A stretch of 32,615 bases of DNA from an uncultured Lachnospiraceae bacterium (GTDB lineage: Bacteria > Bacillota > Clostridia > Lachnospirales > Lachnospiraceae), in NCBI GenBank assembly GCA_900553355.1, contig USDK01000033.1:1-32615 (forward strand), written 5' to 3'. Positions 15,452-24,220 of the stretch are shown here, piece by piece. Within the stretch, counting starts at the first letter, position 1; every line of letters begins with the position of its first letter. A program made the translations under genes and the position numbers. The notes under the pieces were generated by a model, which searched no databases, was not told the origin of the DNA, and worked only from the letters and a program-made list of their open reading frames with translations.

Positions 15452-15485
15452 TTCAGGGTGTCCCCTGACGGGCATCTGCCCTGAA
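15452..15485 (+). repeat. Second and third hairpins next to the palindromic repeat
   Basis: TTCAGGG (15452-15458) can pair either with CCCTGA (15463-15468, loop TGTC) or with CCCTGAA (15479-15485). In the first case a second hairpin forms from GGGC and GCCC (15470-15481). These structures follow the 51-nt palindrome without a gap and may be part of one composite repeat. Confidence 0.5.
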
Positions 15486-15494
15486 GGTAGAGGA

Positions 15495-15523
15495 TTGAAC
15501 ATCCGGCGTGAGCGTGGTAAGAT
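15495..15523 (+). promoter_or_regulatory. Promoter for the SseB-like gene
   Basis: TTGAAC (15495-15500) and TAAGAT (15518-15523) with a 17-bp spacer; the start would be near 15530, about 38 nt before the ATG at 15568. Confidence 0.5.
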
Positions 15524-15567
15524 GAAGAAAGAACGAAGCGCCGGAGGCGCGGAAAGGACACAATAAA

Positions 15568-16341
15568 ATGAGAGCTGACAAAAAAGAAACATTAACGAAA
15601 TTGAGAACTTCCGAGAGCATTTATCTGGTGTTTTCCGGCTGCTCTCGTATGCCATATGTATCCTGTGATCCGGAGACTTTTGATGATCAGGTGCTTTTGT
15701 ATTTTGATAAGGCTGCGGCGGAGCAGGAGATTAAGAACATGACGGAAGCCGGAGAGAGAGTGCAGCTGGTGGAGATGAAAAATAAGATGTTTCTGCCGTT
15801 TTATACTGGTCTGTTTCCGATGGGGGTCAATGCCCTTTTGGTGGACAAAGGAACCGAAGGAGAGATCAGGATCCAGCTGGCGGAACTGGTTAAGAGGATT
15901 GATGAGGAAAAGCTTCCTGACGGGCAGGTACGCATCGAGAATCCCCAGATGCATCTGACAGCGCTGTATTTTGTCCAGGAGTTCCGGAAGAAAAACGGCG
16001 GAGAGATGACGGAAAAACTCAGGGAATTGAATGAGGAGATGCTGGCACACTTCCAGAAGGGCAGGTTTATTGTTGCCGTTCATGAAAAGGAAGGAATCCC
16101 GGTGCTGAAGCAAAAAGACGGACGTGTGTATCAGCCGGTATTTACCGATATTGCTGAGCTGCGCAAGTTCGATAAAGAAAAGAAATTCCGGGCATCTATC
16201 GTGGACGCGGCAAAGATCCCGGATATCATTCTGGAAGGAGTATCCGGCGTGGCGGTAAATCCCATGGGAGTCAATGTGGTGCTGAATATACGAAGAAATC
16301 CGGCAAAAACTCAGGAGGGGGCGCATGAAGAACAAGTTTAG
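15568..16341 (+). CDS. SseB-family protein
   Basis: 257 residues with the SseB N-terminal-type fold in two rounds: IYLVFSGCSRMPYVSCDPETFDDQV in the first part, and GRFIVAVHEKEGIPVLKQKDGRVYQPVFTDIAELRKF in the second. It ends with the family hallmark GVAVNPMGVNVVL. Cytosolic; AAAGGA is 10 nt before the ATG. It overlaps the acetyltransferase gene by 17 bp. In enterobacteria SseB relates to serine sensitivity and rhodanese activity, but the Firmicute members have no settled function. Confidence 0.82.
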   Translation: MRADKKETLTKLRTSESIYLVFSGCSRMPYVSCDPETFDDQVLLYFDKAAAEQEIKNMTEAGERVQLVEMKNKMFLPFYTGLFPMGVNALLVDKGTEGEIRIQLAELVKRIDEEKLPDGQVRIENPQMHLTALYFVQEFRKKNGGEMTEKLRELNEEMLAHFQKGRFIVAVHEKEGIPVLKQKDGRVYQPVFTDIAELRKFDKEKKFRASIVDAAKIPDIILEGVSGVAVNPMGVNVVLNIRRNPAKTQEGAHEEQV

Positions 16342-16948
16342 CTTTGAAGAAATCAAGCAGCGTATGCTGGGAGAGAAGTTGTATCCGACAATTGATGAAA
16401 AGCTGGCTGCGGAGCAGCAGATTTGTCTGGAGCGGCTGTATGACTATAATCAGACCCGCCCATCACAAAGAGAGGAAAGAGAGCGCCTTTTAAAGGAGAT
16501 GTTTGCAGAAATCGGAGAGGGAGTCTATCTGGAGCCTCCTTTCCATGCGAACTGGGCGGGGCGTTATGTACACCTTGGGAAAATGGTGTACGCCAACTTT
16601 AATCTGACTCTGGTGGACGATGGAGAAATATACATCGGGGACTATACGATGATCGGTCCCAATGTAAATATCGTAACGGCAGCCCATCCGATTCTTCCGG
16701 AACTGAGGGAGGAAGTGTATCAGTTTAATCTTCCGGTCCATATCGGAAGAAATGTCTGGATTGGCGCCGGGGCTATTATCCTTCCCGGTGTGAATGTTGG
16801 TGACAATGCCGTGATCGGCGCCGGAAGTGTGGTGACCAGAGACGTTCCGGCAAATGTGGTGGCTGTAGGAAATCCCTGCAGAGTACTCAGGGAGATTGGA
16901 GAAAAAGATCGGATCTATTACTATAAAGACCGGAAGATCGATCTGTAA
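16325..16948 (+). CDS. Sugar O-acetyltransferase, hexapeptide-repeat (Maa/LacA) type
   Basis: 207-residue left-handed beta-helix acetyltransferase. The helical N-terminal Maa domain (MLGEKLYPTIDEKLAAEQ...LYDYNQTRPSQ) precedes hexapeptide repeats. The core is typical of maltose/galactoside acetyltransferases: VYANFNLTLVDDGEIYIGDY, then the catalytic His in TAAHPI, and VGAIILPGVNVGDNAVIGAGSVVTRD-like repeats. AGGAGG is 6 nt before the ATG, inside the SseB-like gene's end. It probably detoxifies non-metabolisable sugars by 6-O-acetylation; exact sugar unknown. Confidence 0.9.
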   Translation: MKNKFSFEEIKQRMLGEKLYPTIDEKLAAEQQICLERLYDYNQTRPSQREERERLLKEMFAEIGEGVYLEPPFHANWAGRYVHLGKMVYANFNLTLVDDGEIYIGDYTMIGPNVNIVTAAHPILPELREEVYQFNLPVHIGRNVWIGAGAIILPGVNVGDNAVIGAGSVVTRDVPANVVAVGNPCRVLREIGEKDRIYYYKDRKIDL

Positions 16949-16999
16949 ATGGAATGGGAGCCTGTTGTGCTCTGTCGTGTAAAAGGAGATGTTTCATTT

Positions 17000-18199
17000 A
17001 TGGCAAAGCGGGTATTTTTAATTGTGCTGGATAGCGTGGGTGCCGGAGCGGCGCCTGATGCTGACCGGTTTGGAGATGAAGGCTGCGATACGCTTGGGAC
17101 ATGTGTGAGGAGCGGAAAGCTTCAGGTTCCTACACTCGCAAGACTGGGACTTTATCATCTGGAGGGAACCTCTTTTCGAAGGCCAGAGGGTGAAACCATA
17201 GGATGCTATGCGAAATTACAGGAAAAATCTGCAGGAAAGGATACAACAGTCGGGCACTGGGAGATTGCAGGGGCGATTTCGGAGCGGCCGCTTCCAACCT
17301 ATCCGGACGGCTTTCCAGAGGAAATCATCCGTGAGTTTGAGAGAAAAACAGGAAGAGGCGTTTTATGTAACCGCCCGTATTCGGGGACAGAGGTGATCCG
17401 TGACTATGGAAAAGAGCATATGGATACAGGGAAGCTGATTGTCTATACATCGGCGGACAGTGTCTTTCAGATTGCAGCTCATGAGGATATAGTGCCTGTG
17501 GAGGAACTTTATGAAGACTGCCGGATCGCCAGAAAACTGATGACGGGAGAACATGGGGTGGGGCGTGTGATTGCCCGGCCATTTACAGGGGAATATCCAC
17601 ATTTCACGCGGACGGTCCGAAGGCATGATTTTTCTCTGGAGCCTCCCAAGGAAACGATATTGGATGCGTTGAAGGATGCAGGAAAAACAGTGATCGGAGT
17701 CGGTAAGATTCATGACATCTTTGCCGGAAGAGGGATTACGGAAACCTATCCTAATGAGGGGAACTGTAAGAATATGGAACGCACCCTGGAATTGATGGAA
17801 CGAAAATTTGAAGGGCTGTGTTTTGTGAATCTGGTGGATTTTGACATGCTGTATGGACACCGGAATGACGTAGACGGTTATGTAAACGCATTAAATGAAG
17901 TAGACGGCCAGCTGGCGCGCCTGATGGGACAGATGAAGAGGGAGGATGTCCTGATCGTTACGGCAGATCATGGATGTGATCCTGGTTTCCCCGGAACAGA
18001 CCACACAAGAGAATATGTCCCTTGTCTTTGTTTTGGTGAACATCTGAAAAAAGGTGTGGATTTAGGTATTCGGTATAGTTTTTCTGATATTGCGGCAACA
18101 ATCGCAGAATTTTTTGCCATAGATTTCAGGGGAGATGGAAAAAGCTTTTGGACAGATGTTATAGAAAATGTTGACGAATCATATAGATATCTGTTATAA
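17000..18199 (+). CDS. deoB: Phosphopentomutase
   Basis: 399-residue metalloenzyme that interconverts (deoxy)ribose 1- and 5-phosphates in nucleoside salvage. The start MAKRVFLIVLDSVGAGAAPDA gives the first metal ligand Asp. AGKDTTVGHWE carries the phospho-accepting Thr, IHDIFAGRGIT is conserved, and TADHGCDPGFPGTDHTREYVP supplies the C-terminal metal ligands. Length fits (about 390-400). ATG 17000 has AAAGGAG 9 nt upstream; an in-frame ATG at 16949 would add 17 unrelated residues. No punA/deoC neighbours are seen. The -10 box of the hydrogenase promoter overlaps its stop codon. Confidence 0.93.
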   Translation: MAKRVFLIVLDSVGAGAAPDADRFGDEGCDTLGTCVRSGKLQVPTLARLGLYHLEGTSFRRPEGETIGCYAKLQEKSAGKDTTVGHWEIAGAISERPLPTYPDGFPEEIIREFERKTGRGVLCNRPYSGTEVIRDYGKEHMDTGKLIVYTSADSVFQIAAHEDIVPVEELYEDCRIARKLMTGEHGVGRVIARPFTGEYPHFTRTVRRHDFSLEPPKETILDALKDAGKTVIGVGKIHDIFAGRGITETYPNEGNCKNMERTLELMERKFEGLCFVNLVDFDMLYGHRNDVDGYVNALNEVDGQLARLMGQMKREDVLIVTADHGCDPGFPGTDHTREYVPCLCFGEHLKKGVDLGIRYSFSDIAATIAEFFAIDFRGDGKSFWTDVIENVDESYRYLL

Positions 18200-18200
18200 T
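18171..18200 (+). promoter_or_regulatory. Strong promoter for the hydrogenase operon
   Basis: TTGACG (18171-18176) and a perfect TATAAT (18195-18200) with an 18-bp spacer lie in the last codons of deoB; the -10 overlaps its TAA. The transcript would start near 18207 and carry a leader of about 130 nt. Confidence 0.75.
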
Positions 18201-18247
18201 TGCCAAAGAGCATTGAAAAACGAACGGAAATATATGAAAAAGGTTAT

Positions 18248-18293
18248 ACAGGACGTAGGTTTTTGGACCTGCGTCCTGTGTGGGTTTAGGACG
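18248..18293 (+). promoter_or_regulatory. Leader hairpins before the hydrogenase operon
   Basis: ACAGGACGTAGGT (18248-18260) pairs over 13 bp (one G-U) with 18267-18279, loop TTTTGG. The inner CGTCCT (18272-18277) can instead pair with AGGACG at 18288-18293, so two hairpins exclude each other. Neither is followed by a strong T run, so a simple terminator for deoB is doubtful; a leader switch or bidirectional structure is possible. Confidence 0.5.
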
Positions 18294-18338
18294 TTTGTCA
18301 ATGATTTGTCATAATGAGATTAAAAGGAGTGAAAACGT

Positions 18339-20171
18339 ATGAGCAGATTGGAAATCGATTTGCCGAAAAAGGCGGAAGTCGTGATGGAAGGCCTGTACAA
18401 GGATCTGGAGCGAAGAATCGAATCCAGCCCTCCGGGCTTATGTCCGGTAGACATGGCCCGGGCATTTCTGGAATTATGCCATGCACAGACCTGTGGAAAA
18501 TGTGTTCCCTGCCGGATCGGACTTGGACAGTTGAATCATTTTATCAAGGATGTGCTGGATGGAAAGGCGACGATGGAAACGTTGGATGTGATGGAGCAGA
18601 CGGCGAAATCCATTATGGAATCAGCGGACTGTGCCATTGGATATGAAGCAGCCAATATGGTGTACAAGGGACTGATCGGATATCGTGATGATTATATAGA
18701 ACATATTCAGAACGGGCGTTGTACCTGTGCATACAGCCAGCCGGTACCCTGTGTGTCCTTATGTCCGGCTCATGTGGATATCCCGGGATATATAGCGCTT
18801 GTCGGCGCAGGCAGATATGCAGACGCAATCCGTCTGATCCGGAAGGATAATCCATTCCCGACAACCTGCGGCTTTATCTGTGAGCATCCCTGTGAGGCAA
18901 GATGCCGCCGGAACATGGTGGATGATTCCGTCAATATCCGCGGACTTAAGAGAATGGCGGCGGACTATGCAGGAGAGGTAGATCCGCCCGCCTGTGCTCC
19001 TTCTACTGGAAAGAAAATTGCGGTTCTCGGCGGAGGGCCGGGAGGCTTGAGCGCCGCATACTATCTGCAGCTGATGGGACATCAGGCTACCGTATACGAG
19101 ATGCTTCCGAAGCTGGGAGGAATGCTGAGGTACGGGATCCCCAACTATCGACTGCCAAAAGAAAGGCTGGACGATGACATCAATGCCATCTTAAAGACAG
19201 GAGTGGAAGTAAAATACGGTCTGAAGATCGGGCAGGATGTTTCAATTCAGGAGCTGAGAGATCAGTATGATGCAGTTCTGATCACGATCGGTGCCAGCAC
19301 GGATAAAAAGCTTGGACTGGAAGGGGAAGACGCGGATGGAATTCTTTCTGCGGTTCAGTTCCTGCGAAATGTGGGCAAACAGGAGATCATGGATCTGACT
19401 GGTAAACAGGTGGCTGTGATCGGCGGCGGAAATGTATCCATGGATGCGGTACGAACAGCGAAAAGACTGGGAGCGGAGAAGGTCAGCATTGTTTACAGAA
19501 GAAGAGTTGCTGATATGACGGCTCTTCCGGATGAAATTGAAGGAGCAGTGGCTGAAGGGATCGAACTGCAGACCTTAAAGGCGCCGGCGTCCCTTGATGT
19601 GGACGAAAATCATCATATCCGAGGGATCTATGTTACTCCGCAGATGGTCAGCGCGATCAAGGACGGAAGGGCAAGTATCCGGCCGACAGGAGAAGAAGAT
19701 ATTTACATACCATGCGATGTATTGATCGTGGCAATTGGTCAGAATATCGAAACAAAACATTTTGAAGAAGCCGGGATTCCGGTTGCCCGTGGAAAGATCG
19801 TGACAAAGAGTACAGGAGCTTTTGAGAATATGCCGGGTGTATTTGCCGGAGGAGACTGCGCAAGCGGTCCGGCATCTGTAATCAAAGCTATTGCGGCGGC
19901 TAAGGTTGTGGCAGCGAATATTGATGAATATCTGGGATATCATCACCAGATTTCCTGTGATGTGGAGATTCCTGAAGCAAGCCTCCATGACCGTACGCCA
20001 TGCGGAAGAGTCAATATGACAGAGCGTGAAGCATGTGAGAGAGTCTGCGACTTTAATGGCGTAGAAAACTGCATGACGGAAAAAGAAGCGAAGCAGGAAG
20101 CATCCAGGTGTCTTCGCTGTGATCACTTTGGATTCGGCATATTTAAAGGAGGCAGAGAGAAGATATGGTAA
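18339..20171 (+). CDS. NAD(P)H-linked flavoprotein: NuoF Fe-S domain fused to a GltD/NfnB-like domain
   Basis: 610 residues. Residues 30-110 are a NuoF-type [4Fe-4S] domain (C52-x2-C55-x2-C58 in TCGKCVPCR, and C98). The NuoF FMN/NADH part is missing. From 125 on the protein is GltD/NfnB-like: a Cys-rich Fe-S stretch (CTC...PCVSLCPAHVDIPGYI, CGFICEHPCEARCRR), FAD-binding GGGPGGL at 231-237, a second Rossmann motif IGGGNVSMD and the closing FAGGDCASGPASVIKAI. A cysteine cluster ends it. AAAGGAG lies 9 nt before the ATG. The stop overlaps the [FeFe] hydrogenase start by 7 bp. It probably passes electrons between NAD(P)H and the hydrogenase, perhaps with ferredoxin (bifurcation). Confidence 0.88.
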   Translation: MSRLEIDLPKKAEVVMEGLYKDLERRIESSPPGLCPVDMARAFLELCHAQTCGKCVPCRIGLGQLNHFIKDVLDGKATMETLDVMEQTAKSIMESADCAIGYEAANMVYKGLIGYRDDYIEHIQNGRCTCAYSQPVPCVSLCPAHVDIPGYIALVGAGRYADAIRLIRKDNPFPTTCGFICEHPCEARCRRNMVDDSVNIRGLKRMAADYAGEVDPPACAPSTGKKIAVLGGGPGGLSAAYYLQLMGHQATVYEMLPKLGGMLRYGIPNYRLPKERLDDDINAILKTGVEVKYGLKIGQDVSIQELRDQYDAVLITIGASTDKKLGLEGEDADGILSAVQFLRNVGKQEIMDLTGKQVAVIGGGNVSMDAVRTAKRLGAEKVSIVYRRRVADMTALPDEIEGAVAEGIELQTLKAPASLDVDENHHIRGIYVTPQMVSAIKDGRASIRPTGEEDIYIPCDVLIVAIGQNIETKHFEEAGIPVARGKIVTKSTGAFENMPGVFAGGDCASGPASVIKAIAAAKVVAANIDEYLGYHHQISCDVEIPEASLHDRTPCGRVNMTEREACERVCDFNGVENCMTEKEAKQEASRCLRCDHFGFGIFKGGREKIW

Positions 20172-21931
20172 ATCTTACAATAGATGGAAAACAGATATCT
20201 GTAGAAGAAAACACCACTATTATGGAGGCTGCCAAAAAAAATGGCATTCCGATCCCGAAATTATGCTATCTGAAGGGGATAAATGAGATTGCAGCCTGTC
20301 GTGTCTGTGTGGTGGAGTTAGAAGGAAAAGACCGGCTCATTACTTCCTGCAATAATGTGGCGGAAGAGGGAATGGTAATCTATACAAACAGCCCGAAGGT
20401 ACGCCGTGACAGGAAGACGACAGTGGAGTTGATCCTGTCCCAGCATGACTGCCAGTGTGTGACCTGTGCAAGAAGTGGGAACTGTAGTCTACAGACGATT
20501 GCAAACGACTTGAATATCATTGATATTCCGTTTAAATTTGAACCTGTAAAGATTCCGTGGAATACAGAATTCCCATTGATCAGAGATTCATCGAAGTGTA
20601 TTCAGTGTATGCGCTGCATTCAGATCTGTGAGAAGGTACAGGGCCTTGGTGTCTGGGATGTAGAAGGCACGGGATCCAGGACCAGTGTTAATGTGGCAGG
20701 CCACAAGAATATTGAGGATGCATCCTGTTCTCTGTGTGGACAGTGTATTACACACTGCCCGGTCGGCGCGCTCCGGGAGAGAGATGACACAGAAAAGGTA
20801 TGGGAAGCGATTGAGAATGAAGATACGATCGTAGTAGCTCAGGTGGCCCCGGCAGTGCGGACTGCATGGGCAGAGCAGCTGGGACTGGATCCGAAGGATG
20901 CACCAGTAGGAAAGATCCTGGATGCGCTCAAGAAGATGGGCGTGGACTATGTATTTGACACCACATTTTCTGCAGATCTTACAATCATGGAAGAGGCCAA
21001 TGAGTTTGTACAGAGATTTACGGCAGGAGAGTTTAAGGAACGGCCGATGTTTACCTCCTGTTGTCCGGGATGGCTTCGTTTTATCAAGTCGCAGTATCCT
21101 CATCTGGTGAAGCAGCTGTCTACGGCGAAATCACCGCAGCAGATGTTTGGAGCGGTCATGAAGACTTATTTTGCAGAGAAGCTGGGTGTGTCCCCGGAGA
21201 AGATCTATACGCTTTCTGTAATGCCATGTGTGGCAAAGAAGGGTGAACGGGAGATGGAACTGTTCTATGGAGAGTACGCAGGACACGACATTGATGCTGT
21301 CATCACTACCAGAGAACTGGTAAAGATGATCCGTTCTGCGCATATCAGTCCGGAAACACTGGAAGATATTGAGAGCGATCGTCCGATGCAGGAGGGTACA
21401 GGCGCTGGTGTGATCTTTGGAGCAACCGGCGGTGTAATGGAAGCCGCTCTTAGAACAGCATATTTCATCCTTAAGAAGGAAAATCCGCCGGCAGATGCAT
21501 TTAAAATGGTCAGGAGTCCGGGATTCCAGGAAAATTACGGTGTGATGGAGGCAGAACTTGCCATTGATGATATAACTGTGCGGATTGCAGTTGTCAGTGG
21601 GCTTGCCAATACCCGAAGACTGTTGGATATGATCGAACGAGGGGATGTACACTACGATTTTGTAGAAGTTATGGCCTGTCCGGGAGGCTGCGTAGGCGGC
21701 GGCGGACAGCCGATCCACGATGGAGAGGAGTGGGCGTTTGAGCGAGGGAAGAAGCTCTACAGCCTGGATAAAGACGCCAAGCTTCGCTTCTCCCATGAAA
21801 ATCCGGACATCATCAGACTGTATGAGGAGTATTTCGGAGAACCGGTGTCTCACAAAGCACACATGCTGTTACATACGGATCATCTGGATGCAGTGGAAAG
21901 ATGTGGGATTGGATACGAGAGCAGATCATAA
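20165..21931 (+). CDS. [FeFe] hydrogenase, CpI-like (M3-type) catalytic subunit
   Basis: 588 residues, colinear with Clostridium pasteurianum CpI. A plant-type [2Fe-2S] domain has C34, C45, C48 and C62. The His-Cys3 cluster is H94, C98, C101 and C107. Two [4Fe-4S] clusters use C145/148/151/155 and C188/191/194/198. The H-cluster has TSCCPGW (C299 proton-relay Cys, C300), MPCVAKK (C355) and ACPGGCVGGGGQP (C505, C509). All cofactor ligands are present, so it should be active. GGAGG precedes the ATG by 10 nt, inside the partner gene. It ends 21 bp before a terminator. With its partner it likely evolves H2 from NAD(P)H (plus reduced ferredoxin) during fermentation. Maturases HydEFG are not in the window. 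Confidence 0.94.
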   Translation: MVNLTIDGKQISVEENTTIMEAAKKNGIPIPKLCYLKGINEIAACRVCVVELEGKDRLITSCNNVAEEGMVIYTNSPKVRRDRKTTVELILSQHDCQCVTCARSGNCSLQTIANDLNIIDIPFKFEPVKIPWNTEFPLIRDSSKCIQCMRCIQICEKVQGLGVWDVEGTGSRTSVNVAGHKNIEDASCSLCGQCITHCPVGALRERDDTEKVWEAIENEDTIVVAQVAPAVRTAWAEQLGLDPKDAPVGKILDALKKMGVDYVFDTTFSADLTIMEEANEFVQRFTAGEFKERPMFTSCCPGWLRFIKSQYPHLVKQLSTAKSPQQMFGAVMKTYFAEKLGVSPEKIYTLSVMPCVAKKGEREMELFYGEYAGHDIDAVITTRELVKMIRSAHISPETLEDIESDRPMQEGTGAGVIFGATGGVMEAALRTAYFILKKENPPADAFKMVRSPGFQENYGVMEAELAIDDITVRIAVVSGLANTRRLLDMIERGDVHYDFVEVMACPGGCVGGGGQPIHDGEEWAFERGKKLYSLDKDAKLRFSHENPDIIRLYEEYFGEPVSHKAHMLLHTDHLDAVERCGIGYESRS

Positions 21932-21952
21932 AAATCAAAGCAAATAAAATTG

Positions 21953-21980
21953 GCGCCTGTGAGTATTTTCTCACAGGCGC
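21953..21980. terminator. Bidirectional terminator between hydrogenase and alpha-galactosidase
   Basis: Perfect 11-bp stem GCGCCTGTGAG (21953-21963) with complement 21970-21980 and loop TATTTT. On the plus strand it is followed by TTGTGTTTATT, on the minus strand by CAATTTTATTT. It lies between convergent genes and can serve both. Confidence 0.85.
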
Positions 21981-21999
21981 TTGTGTTTATTAATTAGAA

Positions 22000-24189
22000 T
22001 TATTTTTTCTGTATATGGATCCGGAAGCTTTCATATTCTTCGGTTGCTTTTGGAAGCGGGATTCCGGCGTTCATCAGGACGTCGCCAGGATATTCCTGAC
22101 CGTCAATGGTGTAGGTCCCGTTGGGATCCAGCCCGCGAAGCTTTGTCCAGCATCCTGGCCCGTTGGGACGGATCTGAAGTGCCACCACGCACAGAAGAGC
22201 TTCGCTTTGATCCTCTGAGGCAAATTGCCAGCAGTGATAGTCTTTTGTCTTCATAGGATCCGTCAGGCGGTAGTAATTGCCGTACTGAATCAGGTCATAG
22301 TACTTCTTGAATTCAAAAATCTGATTCTTCACCACTTCTTTTTCTACCGGCGTCATATGGTTGACGTCCAGTTCATAGCCAAAGGTTCCGGACATGGCTA
22401 CAGTGGCACGGGTATTGATCGGCGTATAGCGACCGGTCTGCTCGTTCGGGCACTGAGATACGTGGGAACCGATAGCAGAAATCGGATAGCCGAAGGAAGA
22501 ACCATGCTGGATAGTCAGGCGTTCGATTGCATCAGTGTTGTCGCTTCCCCAGATCTGCGGAGAGTAGTACAGCATTCCAGCATCAAAACGTCCGCCGCCT
22601 CCACAGCATCCTTCGATCAGCATATCTGGATAACGCTTTCCGAGCTTGTCCAGCATATCATACAAGCCAAGGATAAAGCGGTGTGCCACTTCCCCCTGTT
22701 TTTCAGCAGGAAGGACGGCGCTGTAAATATCCGTAATGCTCCGGTTGAAGTCCCATTTCAGGTATTCGATCTTTGCGGAGTCCAGAACCTGGCACATCTG
22801 CTGAAAGATATAATCCCGCACATCAGATCTGGAAAAGTCCAGAACCAGCTGGTAACGGGAACGGGTAGGTGCCTTGCCCGGGACTTTTAAAGCCCAGTCC
22901 GGATGTGCGCGGTAAAGATCGCTGTCTTCGCTGACGCATTCTGGCTCAAACCAGATTCCAAACTGCATTCCCAGAGCATGGATCTGTTCGGATAGTTCAC
23001 CAAGGGTACATCCTAATTTCTTTTCATTGACCACCCAGTCTCCAAGTCCTGAAACATCTTTGTCGCGTTTTCCGAACCAGCCGTCGTCCATGACAAAAAG
23101 CTCAATGCCCATAGAGGCTGCATCTTTTGCCATCTGGACCAGTTTTTCCCCGTTAAAATCAAAATATACGCCTTCCCAGCTGTTTAAAAGAACAGGACGG
23201 CGTGCTTTTTTAAACTTCCCACGGCACAGATTATTGCGGTATGCACGGTGATAGGTATGGGAAAGATGTTCCAGACCTTTGTTGGAATATGTCATGGCGA
23301 CTTCCGGAGAGCAGAAGATCTCGCCCGGTTCCAGGCAGTATTGAAAATTACCTGGATTAATCCCTAAGAGAAGACGAGTCTGGTTGTAGGTGTCAAACTC
23401 AGCGCTTCCTAAGAAATCTCCACTATACAGGAAGGAGAAGCCGTAACAGTTTCCGAAGGTTTCCGTTGTGTTTTTGTCTGACAGGATCAGAAACGGATTG
23501 TACTGGTGGCTGGACATTCCACGGGTACTGCCCACAGACTGGATTCCGTGATGAATCGCTGCGCGCTGGTAATTGCGCTCTTTGATGTGACGTCCATAAA
23601 AGGTATGGAGATCAAATTCACCGTGAAGATAGTCTACGCAGGTACTCTGTACATTTTCCAGATAGATCGGTTTATCGCTGTGATTTTCTATGCGGACGGC
23701 CCGGGTAATGATATCCAGATCCTCCATAACTCCGTAGTACAGATGAACATAAAAAAACTTCCGGGTATCTTCCAGAGTAATTACCAGTGTATCTGCCTTA
23801 TTTTCCGGCATTTTATAGATTGCTGGAAGTCCGGGGATCGAATACTTCCCTTCCAGGAGCTGATGTTTTACATAACGAAGCTCGCAGGAGGTGGTACCAT
23901 CGGGATACCGCACTTTTAAAGCACTCCCACGGTAATCACCGCTTCCGTAGGCTGGATATTCCTGGGGAAGCGCGTCCAGTGAGTAGGTCCGTTCATCTTC
24001 TACTTCATATGGATTGCCTGAAAAACCACGGTCTGCATAGGTGATCAGATAGGAGTAGTCAAAATCCGAACCCTTTTCGCCAAACCAGGTATGGAGTAAT
24101 ACTCCATACCTGTCTGCTTTCATCTGGTACATACTATGGTCTGTCTGCAATGTGAAAACGTTGTTTTCGCTGTCAAGTAAAATTGCCAT
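22000..24189 (-). CDS. Alpha-galactosidase, glycoside hydrolase family 36
   Basis: 729-residue GH36 enzyme that hydrolyses terminal alpha-1,6-galactose from melibiose, raffinose and stachyose. The nucleophile is Asp480 in YLKWDFNR and the acid/base Asp550 in WGSDNTD; further signatures are LFVMDDGWFGKRD, GIWFEPECV and GCCGGGGRFD. There is no signal peptide, so it acts in the cytosol on imported sugars. Length fits the tetrameric GH36 subgroup (about 730). GAGGG lies 7 nt before the ATG. It is the last gene of the operon that begins with the binding protein at 27234; 31 bp separate it from the permease gene. Confidence 0.94.
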   Translation of the reverse strand: MAILLDSENNVFTLQTDHSMYQMKADRYGVLLHTWFGEKGSDFDYSYLITYADRGFSGNPYEVEDERTYSLDALPQEYPAYGSGDYRGSALKVRYPDGTTSCELRYVKHQLLEGKYSIPGLPAIYKMPENKADTLVITLEDTRKFFYVHLYYGVMEDLDIITRAVRIENHSDKPIYLENVQSTCVDYLHGEFDLHTFYGRHIKERNYQRAAIHHGIQSVGSTRGMSSHQYNPFLILSDKNTTETFGNCYGFSFLYSGDFLGSAEFDTYNQTRLLLGINPGNFQYCLEPGEIFCSPEVAMTYSNKGLEHLSHTYHRAYRNNLCRGKFKKARRPVLLNSWEGVYFDFNGEKLVQMAKDAASMGIELFVMDDGWFGKRDKDVSGLGDWVVNEKKLGCTLGELSEQIHALGMQFGIWFEPECVSEDSDLYRAHPDWALKVPGKAPTRSRYQLVLDFSRSDVRDYIFQQMCQVLDSAKIEYLKWDFNRSITDIYSAVLPAEKQGEVAHRFILGLYDMLDKLGKRYPDMLIEGCCGGGGRFDAGMLYYSPQIWGSDNTDAIERLTIQHGSSFGYPISAIGSHVSQCPNEQTGRYTPINTRATVAMSGTFGYELDVNHMTPVEKEVVKNQIFEFKKYYDLIQYGNYYRLTDPMKTKDYHCWQFASEDQSEALLCVVALQIRPNGPGCWTKLRGLDPNGTYTIDGQEYPGDVLMNAGIPLPKATEEYESFRIHIQKK

Positions 24190-24220
24190 AAGTTTGCCCT
24201 CATTTCAAAGTTAATGTTTA

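Noticed and set aside
22015..24044. Plus-strand frames opposite the alpha-galactosidase gene
   Set aside because: Antisense shadows of a well-conserved GH36 gene.
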